Origin: Butyricimonas virosa
GTDB taxonomy: Bacteria > Bacteroidota > Bacteroidia > Bacteroidales > Marinifilaceae
Assembly: GCF_025148635.1 (NCBI RefSeq)
Contig: NZ_CP102269.1
Span: 248,001-312,000 of the forward strand
Length of the DNA stretch: 64,000 nt
Reading direction: 5' to 3'
Of the stretch, positions 17,795 to 26,589 are shown piece after piece; the first letter of the stretch is position 1, and the number at the start of each line of letters is the position of its first letter. Both the position numbers and the translations under genes were made by a program. The notes beneath the pieces are model-generated. The model was not told where the DNA came from, made no database searches, and worked only from the letters and a program-made list of their open reading frames with translations.

Positions 17795-19075
17795 ATGAAA
17801 AAGATATTTTACATGATTGTGTTCCTAATGCTAGGAACATTGGGAAACTTATCAGCTCAAATAACCTTATTTAAAGGTACATTTGATGAGGCTCTAAAAA
17901 AAGCACAACAAGAGAAAAAGGATTTGTTCGTGGACTTTTTCGCAGAATGGTGTGGACCGTGCAAAATGATGGCAAGCGAAGTATTCACGCAAAAAGAAGT
18001 CGGAGAATTTTTCAACAATCGTTTCATATGCGTACAAGTAGACGTGGATACACAAGAAAACAAAGACATCGCAAAAAGATACAACGTAACAGCGTTACCG
18101 ACTATGGTGTTTATCAGTCGGGTAGGTAAAGAATTGCGCCGAGTACAGGGAAGCGTTCCTGCAGAATCGCTTATTAAAGAGGCAAAAATTGCCACGGGAG
18201 AAGAATTGAGTTTCGAGCAATTGTACGAAAAATACAAAAAGAAGAAAAATGACCTCGATGTACAACAACAATTGTTGATCGAAGCCCCCGCATTTATAGC
18301 TACACAACAGGGATACAATCAACAGAAATGGGGAACCCGTATTGAAAGTCTTTTCCCAGAATACCTAAAAAACAAAAAAATCGAGAACATGGCAAACGAA
18401 GCGGACTTTCTAGTGCTAACGATGTATCACCGTGCGGCTTCAAAAGAAGACCCTATCTTTGATTACCTGGCACAGAACTATCAAAAATTTGCCAAAGAAA
18501 TCGGGAAAGACAACGTGGCTCGCTACTTGGTTTCTTTGAATAACACATACATTATCCAACTCTGTAAAAAAGGAGACTTAAATTACAAAAAACGGCTGGA
18601 ACGGGTAAACGGGGATTTAAAAGATGTTTACTCGGAATTTTCTTTCGGGAATCTTTCGGTTCAGAATGCCCTCACGTTACTTGCCGATGCCACGTACAGC
18701 CTGCATCGCCATGACGAGAACACCTTCTTCAAGAAAATGGATGCCTATTTTGCCGGGAAAGGCGACAAAACGGAATTGAACGACTATTTCCAACCCTTAC
18801 AAGACATCGCTGTCGTGTACGAGGGTAAATTGTCGGAAAACGCTTACCGGAGATGCATCAACTGGATCGCCAAAGCCTTGACATTCGATAACGTGGGAGC
18901 GTCAAATCGTACCCGCTTGTTGATGATGATGGGGGACTGCTTGAAAAACACAGGCGATAACGCCAAAGCAAAACAATCCTATAACCAAGCATTCCTAGCG
19001 AGCGCACAAATCGAGAACAAAATGGAGATGCAACAACTCCAACAAGGTATCCAACAATCGTTACAAGGCTTATGA
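17795..19075 (+). CDS. secreted thioredoxin-like protein with helical tail, locus 1
   Basis: Periplasmic disulfide-handling protein of 426 residues. The signal peptide ends near LSAQ (about 22). The thioredoxin domain has the active site EWCGPCK with Cys53 and Cys56, and the cis-proline loop ALPTMVF. The remaining 270 residues are helical and TPR-like, with no second active site. The WCGPC sequence is that of reducing thioredoxins. It is clearly paralogous to the proteins at 35306 and 58521. Its stop overlaps the M16 peptidase start (ATGA), so the two are translationally coupled. Confidence 0.9.
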   Translation: MKKIFYMIVFLMLGTLGNLSAQITLFKGTFDEALKKAQQEKKDLFVDFFAEWCGPCKMMASEVFTQKEVGEFFNNRFICVQVDVDTQENKDIAKRYNVTALPTMVFISRVGKELRRVQGSVPAESLIKEAKIATGEELSFEQLYEKYKKKKNDLDVQQQLLIEAPAFIATQQGYNQQKWGTRIESLFPEYLKNKKIENMANEADFLVLTMYHRAASKEDPIFDYLAQNYQKFAKEIGKDNVARYLVSLNNTYIIQLCKKGDLNYKKRLERVNGDLKDVYSEFSFGNLSVQNALTLLADATYSLHRHDENTFFKKMDAYFAGKGDKTELNDYFQPLQDIAVVYEGKLSENAYRRCINWIAKALTFDNVGASNRTRLLMMMGDCLKNTGDNAKAKQSYNQAFLASAQIENKMEMQQLQQGIQQSLQGL

Positions 19076-21846
19076 AAAAAATACTACTCCTTATATGCAT
19101 TATCGGATTGTTTACCCCGGCAACACTACACGCACAAGATCGTGCAAACGTGTTCCGCCACGGAAAACTAGACAACGGGTTGACTTACTACGTGCGCCAC
19201 ACCTCTATGCAACCGGGGAAAGCAGACTTTTATCTGGTACAAAACGTAGGAGCACTCATGGAAGAGGACAACCAGAACGGGCTTGCCCATTTCCTGGAGC
19301 ATATGGCTTTCAACGGGAGCGAGAGTTTCAAAGAAGGAATCCCCAATTTTCTGAAACGGCGGGGAGTGACACGCTTTAATGCGCAAACGGGACAGGACGA
19401 AACGGTGTACTACATGACGGCAATCCCCACAAACGACACAAAGTTACTGGATTCCTGCCTCCTCGTGATGAAGGACTGGTCGGGTTTCTTATTGCTCAAG
19501 CCAGACGAGATTGATAAAGAGCGGGGGGTTATCCGGGAAGAACGCCGGATGCGCCGCAATCTAGGTGCTCGCCTAAAAGAACAATCAGATCCTCTTGTCT
19601 TTAATAACAGCAAGTACGCCACTCGTAACGTCATCGGTAGCGAAAAGATCATAAACAACTTTACACCCGAAGAATTACGGGCTTATTACAACGATTTCTA
19701 CCGCCCGGATTTGCAAGCCGTAATCGTAGTTGGAGACATTGATGCTGCCAAAATAGAAACCGAAATACAACATCTTTTCAATCCCATCCCGAAACGAAAG
19801 AACCCCAAACCCCGATTGGTATACGAGATCCCGGACAATAGCGAACCGTTCTACACAAAAGTATTCGACAAGGAAATGACAGAATCTTCTATCACGCTGC
19901 TCAAACGGGTACGCCAGACACCGCCTGCCTCGCTAAAAGAGATGATGAAAGAAAATTTGATTAACTTGTTCTACAACCAAATCGTGGAAAAATACCTGCA
20001 AAAGTACATCGAAACCCAAGACCCCGCATTCGTACAGACCATGGTCGGATTCAGCGGATTGGTGCGGAATTACGACCGCTGGAATATCCACGTGCAGGCT
20101 TACCCGCACAAGGAACGGCAAGCCTTAAAAGATTTGATGGAAGAACTGGAACGCATTCACCGCTATAGAATAAACAATAAGGAAGTAAAGGAGCAAATCA
20201 CTGCATATCTCTCCAGACTGGACGAGACAGAAAAAAACAAAGACAAGTTCCCGAACGAGGTATACGTGCAAATGTACCAGAACAATTTCCTAGAAGGAAA
20301 ACCGATCACAAGCATCGAGGAAGACATCTCCTTGTCACGAGAAATATTACTGAAAATCACAGCAAAAGATATACAAGACTGGATTGCCTCGTGGAATAAC
20401 AACAGTAAAAACTGGGTATTTATGATGCAGGGCAACGACCCGGATTATGATTTCCCGACAAAAGAGGAAATCGTGAACATCATGCAAGCAGCCAAGGACG
20501 TTGAAGCCACCACGGCTACCGAGGAAATCAAAGCGGTTCCCTTGTTGGATTACGAGGTAGAAGGCGGAAAGATCGTGAAAACGAAACCGATCAGGATGCT
20601 GAATGCAGAGGAATGGACATTAACGAACGGCTGCAAGGTGTACTACAAGTTCTGCGACCAGAACGGCATCAAGGTAAGCCTGTTGGGCGAAAGTTCCGGC
20701 GGGATGTCATTGCTCCCGGCAGAAAATCTACCATCAGCCTCGGCATTATCAACCCTAGCCATGTATTCCGGATTGTACAAACATGACGTGCAAATGATGC
20801 AAGAAATACTGAAAGGGTATCACGTGCAGCCCAATATCACGCTTGGGGAAACATTCGAGGGCGTGAGCGGCGTGTGTGATAACAACGAAATGGAAATGCT
20901 ACTCCAAATCATTTATTTGCTCTTCGAGCATCCTCGGTTCGACCAGAACGATTTTGAAAAGTTTGTGTACTTGAACAGACTACAAGCAGAAAACACACCC
21001 CGCACGGTGAATGACACGATAGCGGAACAGATGCAAAAATTGCGGGTAAAAGATTCTCCCCGCCTGTGGAAACAAGATGCCAAATTCTACGATGCCATGA
21101 ATTACGATAAAATGGTTTCCATCTATCATGATCGTTTTCAAGATGCCTCGGACTTTACCTTTTATCTGGTAGGAAATATCCAACGGGAAGAAGCACAAAA
21201 ACTGGTGGCGAAATATTTGGGAGCTATCCCGTCCATTCACCGGATCGAGAAAGCCGTGCAACATGACTTGAGGAAAGAAGGTTCCATCACGGAAACCATC
21301 ACTGCCAATATTCCGGACAACAAGTACATGACGAATATCGAGTTCACGAACACGCTAAAATTAAAACCCGTGGAGGATTTGGCTATGGACGTGATTCGTT
21401 TCGTACTCTCGAATCGTTACCAAGATATTATCCGAGAAGACGAGGGCGGTGCCTACGGGGTAAACGTAGCCGCATCTTATACCGCATACCCGAAACACAC
21501 ACAAGCCATTGCCATCAACTTCCAGAGCAACACGGAGCAAGGCGACCGGATGCGTGCCATCATCCACGAGCAGATTGACAAACTTGTAGCCGAAGGCGTA
21601 AGCGAGGAAGACGTGGAAGATATGGTGCTAATGATGAAAAAAGGGCGCACCAACATGCTGGCAAATCGAGGAAATGCCCATTGGCAGGAAGCTTTACGAT
21701 ATTATGCAGAGACAGGTAAAGATATCGATTCTCCCGTGATGTTCGAGCAACCGATTGAAAAACTAAACGCTAAAATAGTTCACGAAGTTGCCAAGAAATT
21801 CTTTACAACGGCTGAATGTGTCGACATCGTAGTGAGATCCAAATAA
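19072..21846 (+). CDS. M16-family zinc metallopeptidase, PqqL-like
   Basis: Secreted peptidase of 924 residues with the two-half M16 clamshell. The signal peptide ends near LHAQ (22). The inverted zinc motif HFLEH is at 73-77, with the third ligand Glu expected in ERGVIREE (150-157). The C-terminal half (from about 515) is an inactive M16 repeat with the YGVNVAASYTAYP-type region. Family members such as PqqL and FusC act in the periplasm on imported polypeptides. It is coupled by a 4-bp overlap to the thioredoxin gene and is the last gene of locus 1 before a terminator. Confidence 0.92.
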   Translation: MKKILLLICIIGLFTPATLHAQDRANVFRHGKLDNGLTYYVRHTSMQPGKADFYLVQNVGALMEEDNQNGLAHFLEHMAFNGSESFKEGIPNFLKRRGVTRFNAQTGQDETVYYMTAIPTNDTKLLDSCLLVMKDWSGFLLLKPDEIDKERGVIREERRMRRNLGARLKEQSDPLVFNNSKYATRNVIGSEKIINNFTPEELRAYYNDFYRPDLQAVIVVGDIDAAKIETEIQHLFNPIPKRKNPKPRLVYEIPDNSEPFYTKVFDKEMTESSITLLKRVRQTPPASLKEMMKENLINLFYNQIVEKYLQKYIETQDPAFVQTMVGFSGLVRNYDRWNIHVQAYPHKERQALKDLMEELERIHRYRINNKEVKEQITAYLSRLDETEKNKDKFPNEVYVQMYQNNFLEGKPITSIEEDISLSREILLKITAKDIQDWIASWNNNSKNWVFMMQGNDPDYDFPTKEEIVNIMQAAKDVEATTATEEIKAVPLLDYEVEGGKIVKTKPIRMLNAEEWTLTNGCKVYYKFCDQNGIKVSLLGESSGGMSLLPAENLPSASALSTLAMYSGLYKHDVQMMQEILKGYHVQPNITLGETFEGVSGVCDNNEMEMLLQIIYLLFEHPRFDQNDFEKFVYLNRLQAENTPRTVNDTIAEQMQKLRVKDSPRLWKQDAKFYDAMNYDKMVSIYHDRFQDASDFTFYLVGNIQREEAQKLVAKYLGAIPSIHRIEKAVQHDLRKEGSITETITANIPDNKYMTNIEFTNTLKLKPVEDLAMDVIRFVLSNRYQDIIREDEGGAYGVNVAASYTAYPKHTQAIAINFQSNTEQGDRMRAIIHEQIDKLVAEGVSEEDVEDMVLMMKKGRTNMLANRGNAHWQEALRYYAETGKDIDSPVMFEQPIEKLNAKIVHEVAKKFFTTAECVDIVVRSK

Positions 21847-21870
21847 GGTGCAATTTTTATTTTCTTCATG

Positions 21871-21891
21871 GAGGGACTATAAAAGTCCCTC
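21871..21891 (+). terminator. intrinsic terminator after the M16 gene
   Basis: GAGGGACT and AGTCCCTC form an 8-bp stem with a 5-nt loop, followed by TATTTTCTTTTT on the + strand. The stem overlaps the last codons of the convergent phosphatase gene, whose stop is at 21877. Confidence 0.8.
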
Positions 21892-23820
21892 TATTTTCTT
21901 TTTCCCGCGAGGGTTAAGCCGGAAACTCATCACAGTTAAATCATCCGATTGCTCTGCCTTTCCGACAAAACGTTTCACGTCCCCAACCACTTTATCCACC
22001 ATTTGCCGTGGTGCTAATTGAGAATGACTTACCACCAAGTTAAATAACCGATCTATCTTATAAAATTTGGACTGTTCGTTTTGAGCCTCTGACACACCAT
22101 CCGTGTAAAAAAGCAATTGAGACCCCGGAGCAAAATAACATTCCTGCTCCTCGTACTCATAATCGGACGTAACACCCAAAGGCAAATTATCCGCCGTCTT
22201 GAAGAAAGACACGGTTCCATCCGGAGCAATCAATAACGGGTAAGGATGTCCCGCATTACAAAATCTCAGACGATTCGTGTTTAGATTCAATACCCCGGCA
22301 AAAAAAGTAATAAACATACTCGTGTTCTCAGTCCGAATTAAACTCTGGTTCATCAAATTCATGATATAATTCAAAGAGGTATCCCGCAGAGCCAAAGATC
22401 GCATCTGGCTGATCGTGGTTGCCATAAACAAGGAGGCAGGAACTCCTTTCCCCGAAACGTCCCCAATGGCGAAACCAAACTCATCCTCGTTCAGCATCAA
22501 ATAATCATACAAATCCCCTCCTACCTGACGAGCCGGATGCAACACGGCATGGATATCAATACATTCAGCTCCAAAGGTGGGAACAAATTCTTTCGGAACC
22601 ATTCCCAATTGAATATCATGAGCGATACGCAACTCACTCTCGATTTTTTCATTCGCTGTCGTTGTCCGGCGTAACTGGTCTACGTACTCCGTTAATTGTT
22701 GCTGCATGAAAAGAAATGATTCATACAATTCCCCTAATTCATCCTTAGACCGGATACGTGGCAACGGCGTGTTAAAATTCCCTTGTGCCACATCCCGGGC
22801 TGAAGCAGCAAATATCGTCAATGGTTTTGTGATTCGTCGCACGGCCACAAAACAAATAAAATAAACAAATAACAACAACAGGACAAAACCAACCAGCAGA
22901 TACATATTAAATTTGCTCAACTTACCAAATACCTGATCGTATGGACAAATCACCGCCATGTACCAATCGGTTTCCACCACAGGCGTGTAATACACATAGG
23001 ACAGAACTCCCCCATCGTCCACGATGATACTACCGCTTTTCCCGGCAGCCATCTCGTTTACCAGAATAGTAACATTTGTATCCCGAGCCTCTTTTGCCGT
23101 TTCAAACATATTTTGGCCAATCATCACCTCTCCTTCCCTGCGCAAGATATAACGTCCCTGCTTGTCAATAACCACGGTATAACTACCCTTGTAAGGCTTA
23201 ATCGAATCGACCAGATCACGCAACCATCGATTGGTTAAATCCACTGATAAAATACCAATTAGTTCATTCTTTTCCCCATGAACCGGGACCGCATAAGACG
23301 TCGTGATTACATCCGGATCACCCGCATCCCGATAGGGCTTACTCCAGTACCGATGTTCCCTCGCACCTTTGTACCAACCTTTTTCAAAATAATTGTAATT
23401 TTCACTTCCCACTTGAATAGTCTTCACAGAATCTCCAACCATAAATGAATAAGGTGCAAAGTATTGTCCCTTTTCTGGAAAATAGTAAGGTTCAAAAGCG
23501 ATTGCGCAACCAAAAATCTCCGGATTATCTTTTACAATCCTCCGAGTGATACCAAACAAAGAATCCGGCTCCTTTACATATTCAACGATCATCCATCCCA
23601 AGTTTTCGGGAATTTTTTCCACCTTACTCAATAACGCACTCACACGTAAATTTGCCTGAGCAGCCATACTCTCTATCTTATCCTCGGCCTCTTGCGACAA
23701 CGTTTCCGTTGAGTAGTGATAAAATACACCCACTAAAACAAAAGAAAGAATTGTAATGACCGAAATCACATACAAACTCAATTTTGCAGGAAAAGATTTT
23801 TTATAGCGATCAAATATCAT
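21877..23820 (-). CDS. membrane sensor with HAMP and SpoIIE/PP2C phosphatase domain
   Basis: RsbU-type signalling protein of 647 residues. An N-terminal membrane helix (about 15-37) is followed by an extracytoplasmic dCache-like sensor (about 40-305), with WYKGAREHRYWSKPYRD and GILSVDLT. A second membrane helix (about 310-333), a HAMP linker with RRITKPLTIF, and a C-terminal SpoIIE-type PP2C domain complete it. Metal-binding residues appear in GGDLYDYL, GDVSGKGVPASLFM and FYTDGVSEAQN, and the final SDDLTVM is complete, so it should be active. Such proteins usually dephosphorylate STAS anti-anti-sigma partners; none is encoded nearby. Confidence 0.9.
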   Translation of the reverse strand: MIFDRYKKSFPAKLSLYVISVITILSFVLVGVFYHYSTETLSQEAEDKIESMAAQANLRVSALLSKVEKIPENLGWMIVEYVKEPDSLFGITRRIVKDNPEIFGCAIAFEPYYFPEKGQYFAPYSFMVGDSVKTIQVGSENYNYFEKGWYKGAREHRYWSKPYRDAGDPDVITTSYAVPVHGEKNELIGILSVDLTNRWLRDLVDSIKPYKGSYTVVIDKQGRYILRREGEVMIGQNMFETAKEARDTNVTILVNEMAAGKSGSIIVDDGGVLSYVYYTPVVETDWYMAVICPYDQVFGKLSKFNMYLLVGFVLLLLFVYFICFVAVRRITKPLTIFAASARDVAQGNFNTPLPRIRSKDELGELYESFLFMQQQLTEYVDQLRRTTTANEKIESELRIAHDIQLGMVPKEFVPTFGAECIDIHAVLHPARQVGGDLYDYLMLNEDEFGFAIGDVSGKGVPASLFMATTISQMRSLALRDTSLNYIMNLMNQSLIRTENTSMFITFFAGVLNLNTNRLRFCNAGHPYPLLIAPDGTVSFFKTADNLPLGVTSDYEYEEQECYFAPGSQLLFYTDGVSEAQNEQSKFYKIDRLFNLVVSHSQLAPRQMVDKVVGDVKRFVGKAEQSDDLTVMSFRLNPRGKKKIEGLL

Positions 23821-24264
23821 ATTATCAATTGATGAAAAGTTCCTTATTATACCCCGTTATAATAAACCACGAATATACAAAAAAACTATAAAACAAGTAC
23901 AAAAAAATAATTATTCAAGAGTCTTTTCCCAAGTGATTCCGGCTAACAAGCTCCACCAGTACTGATTGGAAAAAATAAATTTGTAAAAGAATTTCCACAC
24001 ACGAATACTTCTCATCTGAAATATTTGTTCTTATTAAATATTAATACTAATTTAGTCGCGAATTACAAACGAAAACGTTTTAAATATTTAGTAGATGTAT
24101 AAACCATCAGAATATTATTTCGTTTTAGCCTACATCGTGGGCGTACTCAAATTGTTCGGGGGACTATGAAAATTCCGCCGGAGTAATTTTAGGCATCTTT
24201 TGGCAACAGGTATGTTGCTCTCTTTTAAGCAAAACAAACAACTTAAATCAATAATCTTTTAATT
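23821..24264. other. non-coding stretch upstream of iorA
   Basis: 444 bp of AT-rich DNA lie between the divergent phosphatase and iorA genes. No gene or RNA is convincing. A full TTTG/TAnnTTTG promoter is not apparent before iorA; TTTG at 24199-24202 has no matching -7 box at the right distance, so iorA regulation may use another sigma or an activator. Confidence 0.5.
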
Positions 24265-25857
24265 ATGCAAAAACAACTATTATTAGGTGTTGAAGCTATT
24301 GCACAAGGTGCTATAGACGGAGGTATATCCGGCGTGTTCGCATACCCGGGAACCCCTTCAACAGAGATCACGGAATACATTCAGGAATCGAAACAGGCTA
24401 TTGCCCGTAACGTTCACCGGGTGTGGTCTGCTAACGAAAAAACAGCCATGGAAACCGCATTAGGAATGTCCTATGCAGGAAAAAGAGCCTTGGTGTGTAT
24501 GAAACACGTGGGAATGAACGTGGCCGCAGACTGTTTCATGAACGCTGCCATAACCGGGGCTAACGGAGGTATGGTTGTTATCGCTGCCGATGACCCATCT
24601 ATGCACTCTTCTCAAAACGAGCAAGATTCACGTGTTTACGGTAAATTTGCCTTGATTCCGATCATGGAACCTTCTAACCAGCAAGAGGCATACGACATGA
24701 CCCGTTACGCTTTCGACCTGTCAGAGCAAATGGGAACTCCCGTGTTATTAAGAATCACGACTCGTTTGGCACACTCTCGTGCCGGTGTTGAACCGAAAGA
24801 GGCTAAAGCTGAAAATGAAATGCATTTACCGGAAGACAAACGCCAGTTCGTGTTACTTCCCGCTATCGCAAAAAAAAGATATAGATTATTACTAGAGAAA
24901 CAAACCGCTTTCGAAGAAGCATCCGATAACTCTTCTTTCAATCAATACATTGACGGAGCAGACAAATCAATGGGTATCGTCGCTTGTGGAATCGGTTACA
25001 ATTACTTGATGGAAGTATTCGGTGGAAACTGTCCTTACCCGGTAGTAAAAGTAAGCCAATATCCTCTTCCTAGAAAGATGATCACCAAGTTGGCGGAAAG
25101 CACCGAAAAATTACTTGTATTAGAAGAAGGATACCCGATCGTAGAGGAAGCATTGAAAGGTTATTTGGAAAAAGAATGTGTACTCGGACGCTTGGACGGC
25201 ACGCTCCCCAGAGACGGAGAGTTGAACCCGGATCACGTAGCGAAAGCATTCGGATTACCTTCTATCGAGGGATCGCCTGTACCGGAGATCGTGGCACCTC
25301 GTCCACCGGCCCTTTGCGTGGGATGTAGCCACAGAGACGTGTACGCCGCATTGAATGCAGTTGTTGCCGAATACCCGAATGCACGTGTATTCTCTGACAT
25401 CGGTTGTTATACTTTAGGAGCCCTTCCTCCATTCCAAGCGATCAACTCTTGCGTGGACATGGGAGCCTCTATCACCATGGCAAAAGGTGCCGCAGATGCA
25501 GGATTATACCCGGCTGTATCCGTTATCGGTGACTCCACGTTCACTCACTCCGGAATGACCGGGTTACTGGATGCTGTAAACGAGAAAGCCAACATCACAA
25601 TTATCATTTCCGATAATGAATCCATCTCCATGACCGGAGGTCAGGAATCTTCAGCACTAGGACATCTGGAATCTATCTGTCGCGGTATTGGTGTTGAACC
25701 GGAACATATCCGTGTTCTACTTCCTGTACCGAAAAATCACGATGAATTATGCAAGATCATCCGTGACGAGATCGAATACAAGGGTGTATCCGTAATCATC
25801 CCGAGAAGAGTTTGTATCCAGAAAGCTGCAAGAGACGCTAAGAAAAAGAAAAAATAA
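24265..25857 (+). CDS. iorA: indolepyruvate ferredoxin oxidoreductase, alpha subunit, without ferredoxin domain
   Basis: TPP-dependent subunit that oxidatively decarboxylates aryl-2-oxoacids to aryl-acyl-CoA in anaerobic aromatic amino-acid breakdown. It has 530 residues: an N-terminal pyrimidine-binding domain (AYPGTPSTEITEYI, NEKTAMETALGMSYAGKRAL) and a C-terminal pyrophosphate-binding domain with CVGCSHRDVY, GDSTFTHSG and SDNESISMTGGQ. Canonical archaeal IorA ends in a two-cluster ferredoxin domain; here the protein stops at a lysine-rich tail after IIPRRVCIQ, with no cysteine cluster. The TPP domain itself looks intact. iorB follows after 47 bp. Confidence 0.9.
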   Translation: MQKQLLLGVEAIAQGAIDGGISGVFAYPGTPSTEITEYIQESKQAIARNVHRVWSANEKTAMETALGMSYAGKRALVCMKHVGMNVAADCFMNAAITGANGGMVVIAADDPSMHSSQNEQDSRVYGKFALIPIMEPSNQQEAYDMTRYAFDLSEQMGTPVLLRITTRLAHSRAGVEPKEAKAENEMHLPEDKRQFVLLPAIAKKRYRLLLEKQTAFEEASDNSSFNQYIDGADKSMGIVACGIGYNYLMEVFGGNCPYPVVKVSQYPLPRKMITKLAESTEKLLVLEEGYPIVEEALKGYLEKECVLGRLDGTLPRDGELNPDHVAKAFGLPSIEGSPVPEIVAPRPPALCVGCSHRDVYAALNAVVAEYPNARVFSDIGCYTLGALPPFQAINSCVDMGASITMAKGAADAGLYPAVSVIGDSTFTHSGMTGLLDAVNEKANITIIISDNESISMTGGQESSALGHLESICRGIGVEPEHIRVLLPVPKNHDELCKIIRDEIEYKGVSVIIPRRVCIQKAARDAKKKKK

Positions 25858-25876
25858 ATTGATTCAATAATCAATT

Positions 25877-25904
25877 TAAAATCTAAAACTTAAAATTTAA
25901 AATT
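25877..25904 (+). repeat. TAAAATY heptamer array abutting the iorB start codon
   Basis: Four heptamers (TAAAATC, TAAAACT, TAAAATT, TAAAATT) run without a gap into the ATG at 25905. No Shine-Dalgarno sequence is present, so initiation must rely on the A-rich leader. Confidence 0.78.
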
Positions 25905-26492
25905 ATGAAGACAGATATTATATTAGCGGGTGTTGGTGGACAGGGAATCCTTTCTATCGCAGCAGCATTGGGGTCTGCCGCCCTCAACAATAACCTGTAC
26001 ATGAAACAAGCCGAGACTCACGGAATGAGTCAACGTGGAGGTGATGTGCAGTCTTTCATGAGAATCTCCGACAAACCGATTTTCTCTGACCTGATTGCCA
26101 AAGGAACAGCTGATATTATCCTTTCAGTTGAGCCTATGGAGGCATTACGTTATCTTCCCTACTTGAAAAAAGGAGGTTACGTGGTAACGAACGCTACTCC
26201 ATTCATCAATATTCCGAATTACCCGGAAGTTGAGACCTTGATGGCTACGTTGAAAGCCCTTCCTCACCAGGTAATCATTGACGCTGACAGCATCGCTAAA
26301 GAAGCGGCAGGTAACGTACGTGCCAGCAACTTCGTGATGATGGGAGCCGGTTCTCCTTTCATCGAAATTCCCTTCGAATACCTGGAAAAAGGTATCATGG
26401 CAATTTTCGAACGCAAAGGTGCAGATGTCGTAGAGATGAACTTGAAGGCATTACGTGCCGGACGTGAATTCGCACAAAACTACATTAAATAA
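25905..26492 (+). CDS. iorB: indolepyruvate ferredoxin oxidoreductase, beta subunit
   Basis: Gamma-type (CoA-side) subunit of the 2-oxoacid:ferredoxin oxidoreductase family, 195 residues as expected for IorB. The signature GVGGQGIL is near the N terminus (9-16), followed by ETHGMSQRGGDVQSF and ILSVEPMEALRYLPYL. It forms a heterodimer with IorA; the two genes make a two-gene operon ended by strong stem-loops. Confidence 0.93.
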   Translation: MKTDIILAGVGGQGILSIAAALGSAALNNNLYMKQAETHGMSQRGGDVQSFMRISDKPIFSDLIAKGTADIILSVEPMEALRYLPYLKKGGYVVTNATPFINIPNYPEVETLMATLKALPHQVIIDADSIAKEAAGNVRASNFVMMGAGSPFIEIPFEYLEKGIMAIFERKGADVVEMNLKALRAGREFAQNYIK

Positions 26493-26501
26493 TCGGATCT
26501 G

Positions 26502-26570
26502 GGGGAGTTGGCAATGACTCCCCTGCTTAAAAAATACCGGTATTGTCTACTTAAACAATACCGGTATTTT
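26502..26570. terminator. two stem-loops after iorB, the second bidirectional
   Basis: The first hairpin pairs GGGGAGT (26502-26508) with ACTCCCC (26517-26523). The second is a perfect 15-bp stem (26531-26545 with 26556-26570) built on AATACCGGTATT, flanked by A and T runs. It can end both the + strand iorB message and the - strand locus 2 message. Confidence 0.88.
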
Positions 26571-26589
26571 TATTTTAAACAGAAGTAAA

